Source: Noviherbaspirillum sp. (GTDB taxonomy: Bacteria > Pseudomonadota > Gammaproteobacteria > Burkholderiales > Burkholderiaceae). Taken from it: a DNA stretch of 5,917 nt. Below, one piece after another: positions 1-4,799 of this stretch. How positions within the stretch are numbered: position 1 is the stretch's first letter; each line of letters starts with the position of its first letter. The stretch spans positions 1 through 5,917 of the forward strand of contig JAQGLQ010000326.1 in NCBI GenBank assembly GCA_028292785.1, in the 5' to 3' direction. Below the pieces are notes generated by a model. The model did no database searches. It was not told the DNA's origin and saw nothing but the letters and a program-made list of their open reading frames with translations. The position numbers and the translations under genes are program-made.

Positions 1-18
1 CAGAGCAAAACAGAGCAA
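1..18. repeat. Short direct repeat before the PLD gene
   Basis: CAGAGCAA occurs at 1-8 and 11-18, a period of 10 bases, just upstream of the first start codon. It touches the window edge, so whether it belongs to a longer array cannot be told. It could well be chance. Confidence 0.3.
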
Positions 19-26
19 TCGAGATC

Positions 27-1454
27 ATGATCAGCCGCTTCGACATGCGAGCCACCTTGCGCTTCAGCGCGCGGACGGCTGTCGCGCTGACGCTCGGCCT
101 GCTCGCCGCATGCTCGACCTTGCCCAACGTCGACAGGCTGCAAAAGGACGCCGTGGCGCCGCGCGAGGTGCCGACCATCGTGGCCGCGCGCGGCGAGTTG
201 CCCGAAGCAAGAACGCGGGCATTGCTCGACAAGATGGCGGCGCAGGTCGGCCAGACCGACATCCTGAAAAGGCATATTGCGGCGGAAGAAGCTATCAGCG
301 GTTCGCCGCTCGTCGCCGGTAACAGAGTGGTCCTGCTCGATGACGGACCGGCCACGATCAGGGCGATGACCGGCGCGATCCGCGCCGCGCGCCATCATGT
401 TCATCTTGAAACCTATATCTTCGAAGACGACGAGATCGGACGCGCGCTGGCCGATCTGCTGATACAAAAGCAGGCCTCCGGCGTGCAGGTAGCGCTCATC
501 TACGACAGCGCGGGCACGCTCGCGACGCCGCGCGAATTCTTCGACCGCCTGCGCAATGCGGGCGTGAAGGCGCTGGAATTCAATCCCGTCAATCCGCTCA
601 ATGCGAACGGCAACTGGGACATCAACCAGCGCGATCATCGCAAGCTGCTGGTGGTGGACGGCAGGATCGCTTTCACCGGCGGCGTCAATATCAGCCGCGT
701 ATATGGCAAGAGTTCGGTTCTTCAGAGTAAACGCAGGCCGCCCGAGACAAATGATGCGAACGAGGCCGCCTGGCGCGACACGCACATGCAAATCGAAGGT
801 CCGGTGGTCGCCGAATTCCAGAAGCTGTTTCTGGGAACCTGGCAGCGCAAGACGGGACAGGCCCTGCCGGACGCGAACTTTTTCCCGCCGCTCGGAACCG
901 CAGGACCGGCCCTCGTGCGCGCCCTGGGCAGCACCGCCGACCGGGATGACTTCAGCATTTACGAAACATATATTTCAGCGCTGGCGAGCGCCGACAAGTA
1001 TGCGCACCTGACCACGGCCTACTTCGTGCCCGACAAGCAGATCGTCAAGGCCATGAAGGATGCGGCGGAGCGCGGCGTCGACGTGCGCATCATCTTCCCG
1101 AGTTTTACCGACCACGCGATGATCCTTTACGCGAGCCGTTCCTATTACGACGAACTTCTCGCATCCGGCATCCGCGTCTACGAGCGCAACCGCGCGATGC
1201 TGCATGCGAAGACCGCCGTCATCGACGGCGTCTGGTCCACGATAGGATCGACCAATCTCGACATGCGCAGCTTCCTGCACAACGATGAAATCAATGCAGT
1301 GATACTGAGCATCGAGTTCGCCGAACGCATGGAATCCCTCTTTCAGCGCGACCTCGCCGAATCGACGGAGATCACGAAGGAGCAGTGGAGCCGGCGCGGC
1401 ATCGGGCAACGCATGCGCGAATGGGCTGTGCGCCTGTTCGCTTACTGGCTCTAG
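27..1454 (+). CDS. Phospholipase D-superfamily lipoprotein, cardiolipin synthase (ClsB)-like
   Basis: The 475-residue protein has two complete HKD motifs: H204-x-K206-x4-D211 followed by a GGVN segment at 218-221, and H393-x-K395-x4-D400 followed by GSTN at 407-410. In the PLD superfamily the two motifs form one active site that works through a phosphohistidine. Members include cardiolipin synthases, which transfer a phosphatidyl group between phospholipids, and phospholipases. The order and spacing fit the ClsA/ClsB type. The N-terminus has arginines, a hydrophobic stretch (about 18-28) and a lipobox ending LAAC at Cys29; Ser at +2 suggests outer-membrane sorting. No other membrane segment is seen, whereas ClsA-type enzymes carry N-terminal membrane helices. 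A charged stretch at about 227-248 follows the first motif. I use the ATG at 27 because it gives the full signal peptide; the ribosome binding site is weak (GAG just upstream), and the in-frame ATG at 45 is no better. The family is secure; the exact reaction (synthase, lipase or nuclease) is inferred. Confidence 0.9.
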   Translation: MISRFDMRATLRFSARTAVALTLGLLAACSTLPNVDRLQKDAVAPREVPTIVAARGELPEARTRALLDKMAAQVGQTDILKRHIAAEEAISGSPLVAGNRVVLLDDGPATIRAMTGAIRAARHHVHLETYIFEDDEIGRALADLLIQKQASGVQVALIYDSAGTLATPREFFDRLRNAGVKALEFNPVNPLNANGNWDINQRDHRKLLVVDGRIAFTGGVNISRVYGKSSVLQSKRRPPETNDANEAAWRDTHMQIEGPVVAEFQKLFLGTWQRKTGQALPDANFFPPLGTAGPALVRALGSTADRDDFSIYETYISALASADKYAHLTTAYFVPDKQIVKAMKDAAERGVDVRIIFPSFTDHAMILYASRSYYDELLASGIRVYERNRAMLHAKTAVIDGVWSTIGSTNLDMRSFLHNDEINAVILSIEFAERMESLFQRDLAESTEITKEQWSRRGIGQRMREWAVRLFAYWL

Positions 1455-1675
1455 CGGCAGTGATTCGACGATAAAGTTTTTATCCAGTCCTGTCTTCCCC
1501 TCCCGCACTGAAACCGGATTGTCTCGATATGTATCGGACGTGGAACTATTCATTGTTCAACTGTCTTAGATACTTGTCTTGATTAAAAGCCAAGCCAGAG
1601 CTCGCATGAATATATGCAGCCTCCTTGCGCGCCGATTTTTTGTCCATCGGCATTCATCCCTTCAGTGGAACCAAT
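1455..1675. other. Intergenic region between the PLD lipoprotein and the PQQ dehydrogenase
   Basis: This stretch is more AT-rich than the flanking genes and holds no credible gene. It has two small inverted repeats. One is GATAAA/TTTATC at 1470-1475 and 1479-1484 with a 3-base loop, just past the stop codon. The other is CGATA/TATCG at 1525-1529 and 1532-1536. The first is too short and AT-rich to be a convincing intrinsic terminator. Hexamers resembling a -10 box (around 1567-1574) have no -35 partner at usual spacing, so I do not call a promoter, although the 221-base gap makes separate transcription of the downstream gene plausible. Confidence 0.4.
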
Positions 1676-1678
1676 GTG
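1665..1678 (+). promoter_or_regulatory. Weak ribosome binding site and GTG start of the PQQ dehydrogenase
   Basis: GTGGAA at 1665-1670 lies 5 bases before the GTG at 1676. An ATG two bases earlier, at 1674, is in another frame and so cannot start this protein. The choice rests mainly on the lipoprotein signal that begins directly after this GTG. Confidence 0.45.
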
Positions 1679-3079
1679 AACAACAACGACAACCAGCCTG
1701 TCGGGCGTATCCTGGCCGCCCTATCGATATGTCTCACGCTCTCTGCCTGTGGCAGCGGGGGCGGAGGCAGCGCCGATGCGCCACGGACCTCTGCGTTGGG
1801 AACGGCGCCCGCCGCGCAAACCGTACAGGCCGCTTCGGTGCAAGCCACGCTCGAAGTGCCGCGTTCGCTGGCGGACGCAGCGCCATTCAACGAAACAAGA
1901 AGCCTGAATGTGCCGCCCGGCTTCGGCATCCGCTTGTGGGCGCGTGTCAGCGGCGCGCGGTTTCTTGCGCGCGCACCGAATGGCGACATTCTGGTATCGG
2001 TCCCCGGCGAAGGGAAAGTCGTCTTGCTGAGGAACCGGCCGGACGACGTGCCGGAGCAGTTCACGTTCGCCAGCGGCCTGCGCAAGCCGCATGACATGGT
2101 TTTCCGCACCATTGGCGATACCACCTACGTGTATATCGCTGAAACCCACCGGGTGACGCGTTCGGTCTATCAGTCCGGCCAGACCGCATCGGCGGAAAGA
2201 CAGGTAGTGGTCGACAACCTGCCCGATTCGTCGACGCCCGAACTGCAAGGCTCCTATGGACATGAGCTGAAGAACATCGCGTTCGGTCCCGACAACAAGC
2301 TCTATGTGTCGATCGCATCCTCCTGCAACGCATGCACCACCGATAACGACAGCAACCCGGTGCGCGGCGCGATTCATCAATACAATGCCGACGGCAGCGA
2401 CGCCCGCCTGTACGCACGCGGGCTGCGCAATGCGGAGGGACTCGACTTCCTTCCAGGCACCGACCGGCTCTGGATCACGGTGAACAACCGGGACGACATC
2501 TCCTTTCCGCTCGATACCGACTTCGACGGCGACGGCGTCAACGACCTCGGCAGGATCGTACCGGGATTCACCGACGACAATCCGCCGGAGCTGTTCACCG
2601 CAGTGCGCGATGGCGGCAATTACGGCTGGCCGTTCTGCAACAGCGTGCCCAACGCGGCGATGTCGAACCTCGAACTGAGGCGCGACCATGACAACAACCG
2701 GGATGGAGCGCGGCTCGACTGTGCTTTGGCGGATCGGGCATCGAAAGGAATTCAAGCCCATGCCGCGCCACTGGGCTTCAGCTTCCTGCATGACTCCAAT
2801 GCGCCCGCGGCGTATCGCAAGGGTGCTGTCGTCGCTCAGCATGGCTGCTGGAACTGCACCACGCTCAAGGCTGGCTACAAAGTGACGTATTTTCCACTCG
2901 ATGATGCCGGCAATGCGGGGGCCGAGGTGGATCTGGTCAGCGGATTCGTGACCGATGCGGTTGGGCGCAGATTTTGGGGGCGGCCGGTGGATGTGATTGC
3001 GGATGCAGGGGGTAGGATTCTGATTTCGGATGATTATGCGGGGGCGGTTTATCAGCTTTATCAGAAGGGGACGCTTTGA
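1676..3079 (+). CDS. PQQ-dependent sugar dehydrogenase (glucose/sorbosone dehydrogenase family) lipoprotein
   Basis: The 467-residue protein resembles soluble PQQ sugar/aldehyde dehydrogenases, six-bladed beta-propellers that oxidise sugars or related aldehydes in the periplasm. Family-typical segments appear in order: a PPGF-type opening (about 80-84), GLRKPHD (134-140), a GH pair with the candidate catalytic base His196 followed by a GPD-x-LYV stretch, GLRNAEGL (249-256), a GGNYGWPFC stretch, an AQHGCWNC segment (about 387-394), and GRPVDV with ISDDYAG near the end. I choose the GTG at 1676, which has a modest GTGGAA site 5 bases upstream and places a hydrophobic signal (12-24) and lipobox LSAC at Cys25 at the start, followed by a Gly/Ser linker. 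An upstream TTG at 1625 would add 17 unlikely residues. Oddities are a DxDGDGxxD calcium-type loop at 282-290, two CxxC pairs (217/220 and 391/394), and a codon-use shift over the last 40 or so codons. Substrate and cofactor are inferred from the family. Confidence 0.87.
   Translation: MNNNDNQPVGRILAALSICLTLSACGSGGGGSADAPRTSALGTAPAAQTVQAASVQATLEVPRSLADAAPFNETRSLNVPPGFGIRLWARVSGARFLARAPNGDILVSVPGEGKVVLLRNRPDDVPEQFTFASGLRKPHDMVFRTIGDTTYVYIAETHRVTRSVYQSGQTASAERQVVVDNLPDSSTPELQGSYGHELKNIAFGPDNKLYVSIASSCNACTTDNDSNPVRGAIHQYNADGSDARLYARGLRNAEGLDFLPGTDRLWITVNNRDDISFPLDTDFDGDGVNDLGRIVPGFTDDNPPELFTAVRDGGNYGWPFCNSVPNAAMSNLELRRDHDNNRDGARLDCALADRASKGIQAHAAPLGFSFLHDSNAPAAYRKGAVVAQHGCWNCTTLKAGYKVTYFPLDDAGNAGAEVDLVSGFVTDAVGRRFWGRPVDVIADAGGRILISDDYAGAVYQLYQKGTL
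2970..3079 (-). terminator. Candidate Rho-dependent termination region for the hydrolase transcript, inside the end of the PQQ gene
   Basis: Leftward transcripts of the hydrolase gene would pass the 55-base gap and enter the antisense side of the PQQ gene. By hand count, 2971-3070 has 42 G and 12 C on the plus strand, so antisense RNA would carry about 42 C and 12 G per 100 bases with C-runs at 3067-3070, 3040-3044, 3008-3012 and 2976-2980. No intrinsic terminator is visible past the stop at 3135-3137. Inferred from composition. Confidence 0.3.
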
Positions 3080-3180
3080 GTGCGCGAGCCAAGCGATGTT
3101 TACTTTCAAGCGTCTACACTGCACCCTGCATCCCTTACCCCCGCTCCGAAAAAACCCCGATCGCCTCCATCGCCTCGGCA
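3080..3180 (+). terminator. Candidate Rho-dependent termination region for the PQQ dehydrogenase transcript
   Basis: No hairpin with a T-run follows the stop codon at 3077-3079. By hand count, 3101-3180 on the plus strand has 36 C and 11 G in 80 bases, so plus-strand RNA would be C-rich, G-poor and rich in pyrimidine-C steps, the composition favoured by Rho loading (rut) sites. The region runs into the 3' end of the converging hydrolase gene. This is inferred from composition only. Confidence 0.3.
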
Positions 3181-4457
3181 TCCGGCTCGCGCGGCACGAT
3201 CGCGCTTTCGCGCACGGCGCGCGCCCACGGTTCGTTGTAATCCGCCGGCATCACGACCGGCACGCGCAGGCAGACGCTCTGCGTCGGCAGCACCTGCCTC
3301 CAGTCGCGAATCAGCTGGGCATAGGCGGTGCCGACGGGACGGATGCGCCGCTCCAGATCGTAGAGGCCGCGCGGATTGATGCGGCCGTTGTTCTCCCGCA
3401 AGGTGGTGTCCCAGTCGACCTGGTCGGTCAGCGAATACCAGGTGAAACCGACCACCGGCACGCCGTCATTGCGCACGCGGAGCACATTGGCCCATTCCTT
3501 GCGCAGCCAGCGCTCGGCTTCGTTGCCCCGGCGGCCTTCATCGAGATTGGTCTCGGTATGCATGACGGGCAGCCGGTAGCGCTCGTAATACTGATTGGTG
3601 ATCACTGAATAACCGTAGATTTCTCCCGGCGCGCGGGTGCTGCCGTCGGCGGCCACCAGGTGTTCGTTGGTCGCGTAATAATCGTTCCCCATGATGCAAT
3701 GGTGCTTGAGGTTATTGCGCAGGAAGAAGTGATACTCGTTGCGCGTCATGCCGTTGTCCATCAGGTATTCATACATTTCGGAATCGACGCGGCGCCCGTA
3801 GTTGAGGTCGAGCGAAAGAAAGCGGCGCGCATTGGCGAGTTCGGCCGGCTTGATCGCCTGCGGATTCTCGGCATGGTAGTACTCCGACGATTCGCTCTGG
3901 ATGAACAGTGCATCCGGCCGCACATGCAGGATGGATTGCATCGCCAGCACGTTTGCCTTGACGATATGCTTGAGCGCGGTCACGAATGCGCGATCGCTTT
4001 TCAACTGTTCATTCCAGAAGCCATACAGCGCCGAAAACATCGCGCAGATGAACATCTCGTTGACCGGCGTGTACAACTGGACCCAAGGATAACGCTGCGC
4101 GAACGCATGGGCGTATCTGCAGAAAATTCTCGGGAAGTCGGGATTCTGGAAATTGCCCAGCCAGTCGGGAACGCCGAAATGGCAGAGGTCGACGATCGGC
4201 GCGATGTTTCGCCTGCGCAGCTCATTGAAGGTTTCGTCGGCGAAGGACCAGTCATAGTTTTCCGGTCCGACCAGCGTGGTATGCAGGGGCGGCCCGTAGC
4301 GGAGAAAGGAAATGCCCATCTCCTCCACCAGCTTGAAGTCGGTGCGCCAGTGCCGGTAATGCCCGCACTTCTCCATTTCATCCATGCGCAACGTGCCGCC
4401 CTGTATGGTCGGAATGCTGTTCTCGATTCCCGTCGCGAAAATGAAGCCGTATGTCAT
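3135..4457 (-). CDS. Glycoside hydrolase family 1-like protein (putative beta-glycosidase)
   Basis: The 440-residue protein follows the GH1 (alpha/beta)8-barrel plan: an opening ATGIENS segment (8-14), the HW-RTD stretch (36-40) of the first helix, PIVDLCHFG (87-95, His93 matching the GH1 HW-D histidine), TPVNEM (130-135) with candidate acid/base Glu134, a GNDYY segment (257-261), HTETN (300-304) with candidate nucleophile Glu302, and a C-terminal WYSLTDQVDW (340-349). GH1 enzymes hydrolyse beta-glycosides by a retaining mechanism. Differences from the standard are NEM in place of NEP, and Asp348 where GH1 usually has the sugar-binding Glu. No signal peptide is seen, so it should be cytoplasmic. 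A tail of about 50 residues (390-440) follows the barrel; from memory, related proteins can be fused there to a dTDP-4-dehydrorhamnose reductase-like domain, absent here. The ATG has a good GGAGA site upstream. Substrate is unknown; a non-hydrolytic or cell-envelope sugar role is possible. Confidence 0.82.
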   Translation of the reverse strand: MTYGFIFATGIENSIPTIQGGTLRMDEMEKCGHYRHWRTDFKLVEEMGISFLRYGPPLHTTLVGPENYDWSFADETFNELRRRNIAPIVDLCHFGVPDWLGNFQNPDFPRIFCRYAHAFAQRYPWVQLYTPVNEMFICAMFSALYGFWNEQLKSDRAFVTALKHIVKANVLAMQSILHVRPDALFIQSESSEYYHAENPQAIKPAELANARRFLSLDLNYGRRVDSEMYEYLMDNGMTRNEYHFFLRNNLKHHCIMGNDYYATNEHLVAADGSTRAPGEIYGYSVITNQYYERYRLPVMHTETNLDEGRRGNEAERWLRKEWANVLRVRNDGVPVVGFTWYSLTDQVDWDTTLRENNGRINPRGLYDLERRIRPVGTAYAQLIRDWRQVLPTQSVCLRVPVVMPADYNEPWARAVRESAIVPREPDAEAMEAIGVFSERG

Positions 4458-4467
4458 GAGTGTCTCC
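4458..4467 (-). promoter_or_regulatory. Strong ribosome binding site of the GH1-like gene
   Basis: Read on the minus strand, GGAGA (plus positions 4467-4463) precedes the ATG at 4457-4455 by 5 bases. It is the clearest Shine-Dalgarno site of any annotated main gene in the window and fixes the start of the hydrolase. Confidence 0.7.
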
Positions 4468-4492
4468 AGTCACTTTGCCGATAAGGCCCAGC

Positions 4493-4514
4493 TTACGCCT
4501 GTTTTACGCCTGTT
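4493..4514. repeat. Perfect tandem duplication of an 11-bp unit
   Basis: TTACGCCTGTT occurs at 4493-4503 and again, directly abutting, at 4504-4514. Its first six bases recur once more at 4513-4518. The 11-base period is close to one DNA turn, so both copies would face the same side of the helix. It overlaps the candidate hydrolase promoter. It may be a regulator site or a slippage duplication. Confidence 0.6.
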
Positions 4515-4529
4515 ACGCAATGGACTCAA
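4501..4529 (-). promoter_or_regulatory. Candidate sigma-70-type promoter of the GH1-like gene
   Basis: On the minus strand, TTGAGT (4529-4524; 4 of 6 matches to the -35 consensus) and TAAAAC (4506-4501; 4 of 6 matches to the -10) are separated by exactly 17 bases. Transcription would begin near 4494, leaving a leader of about 37 bases that contains the ribosome binding site. The -10 box and spacer lie within the 11-bp tandem repeat at 4493-4514, which suggests a site for a regulator. Matches of this strength also occur by chance. Confidence 0.35.
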
Positions 4530-4563
4530 TGAAGCGCTGTCGATCCGGCACGCCGCGCAGCTT

Positions 4564-4773
4564 TTACAGCGCGGGAGTAAAGCTTACATGTGACCGCAAA
4601 TCACCGTGAAGGCAGGCATGTTCGCTCGCGGCATGACGCACGGTTTCATCATGCCGCGCCGGGCTGGCATGCATACTGCAGCAGCCTTGCCGGACCATTC
4701 CATGCCCGCCTCGGGCCACATATCTTCCGCTTCCGTTCGTCACCGCATCGCGATGAAGCGGCGTGCAATTCAT
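4564..4773 (-). CDS. Possible small ORF of 69 codons with a good ribosome binding site (doubtful)
   Basis: On the minus strand an ATG at 4773-4771 is preceded by AAGGAG (4784-4779) with a 5-base spacer, a textbook translation start. The reading frame runs 69 codons to a TAA at 4566-4564, in the same direction as the hydrolase gene and 106 bases before its start. The predicted peptide is rich in His, Arg and Cys, has no membrane segment or known motif, and its third-position GC looks lower than that of the neighbouring genes. The Shine-Dalgarno match may only be the complement of the ctaD pyrimidine tract. I do not recognise it and think it is more likely noncoding. Confidence 0.15.
   Translation of the reverse strand: MNCTPLHRDAVTNGSGRYVARGGHGMVRQGCCSMHASPARHDETVRHAASEHACLHGDLRSHVSFTPAL
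4627..4658. repeat. Perfect 10-bp inverted repeat
   Basis: CGCGGCATGA (4627-4636) and TCATGCCGCG (4649-4658) are exact reverse complements separated by 12 bases, with centres 22 bases apart, about two DNA turns. It could be an operator for a dimeric regulator or an RNA hairpin in a long ctaD leader. No T-run follows, so it does not look like an intrinsic terminator. Confidence 0.55.
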
Positions 4774-4799
4774 TCTCTCTCCTTCTTCATCGATACATC

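Larger units (their letters stand above)
4458..4799. other. Divergent intergenic region between the GH1-like gene and ctaD
   Basis: This 342-base region separates two genes transcribed away from each other. On the hydrolase side are its ribosome binding site, a candidate promoter and the 11-bp tandem repeat. In the middle are an imperfect inverted repeat around 4559-4584 (TTTAC at 4563-4567 and GTAAA at 4577-4581) and a perfect 10-bp inverted repeat at 4627-4658. On the ctaD side are a 10-bp palindrome CATCGCGATG (4746-4755), a CCGCTTC/GAAGCGG pair (4727-4733 and 4755-4761) and a 16-base pyrimidine tract (4773-4788). I found no convincing -10/-35 pair for ctaD and no gene for oxidase subunit II. 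Confidence 0.6.

Noticed and set aside
1470..1484. Hairpin GATAAA/TTTATC after the PLD gene as an intrinsic terminator
   Set aside because: The stem is only six mostly A/T pairs and is not followed by a T-run, so it should be too weak to terminate.
975..1553. 192-codon minus-strand frame over the end of the PLD gene
   Set aside because: It covers the second HKD motif of a well-supported gene and has no recognisable motif of its own.
1625..1675. TTG at 1625 as start of the PQQ dehydrogenase
   Set aside because: It would add 17 residues in front of a complete lipoprotein signal peptide and has no clear ribosome binding site.
2976..3070. G-quadruplex formed by the four G-runs at the end of the PQQ gene
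   Set aside because: The runs are about 23-28 bases apart, far longer than usual quadruplex loops.
1721..3181. Long open frame of 486 codons on the minus strand opposite the PQQ dehydrogenase
   Set aside because: It lies opposite a clearly recognisable gene, its product shows no family motif and is rich in Arg, Val, Ile and His as expected for a complementary-frame shadow in GC-rich DNA.
3660..4484. 274-codon plus-strand frame opposite the GH1-like gene
   Set aside because: It is the mirror of a gene with clear GH1 motifs and its own ribosome binding site; the predicted product matches no family I know.
4589..4605. CRP/FNR-like site (TGTGA, then TCACC)
   Set aside because: The half-sites are 7 bases apart instead of 6 and the right half lacks the final A; it does not fit FNR spacing either.
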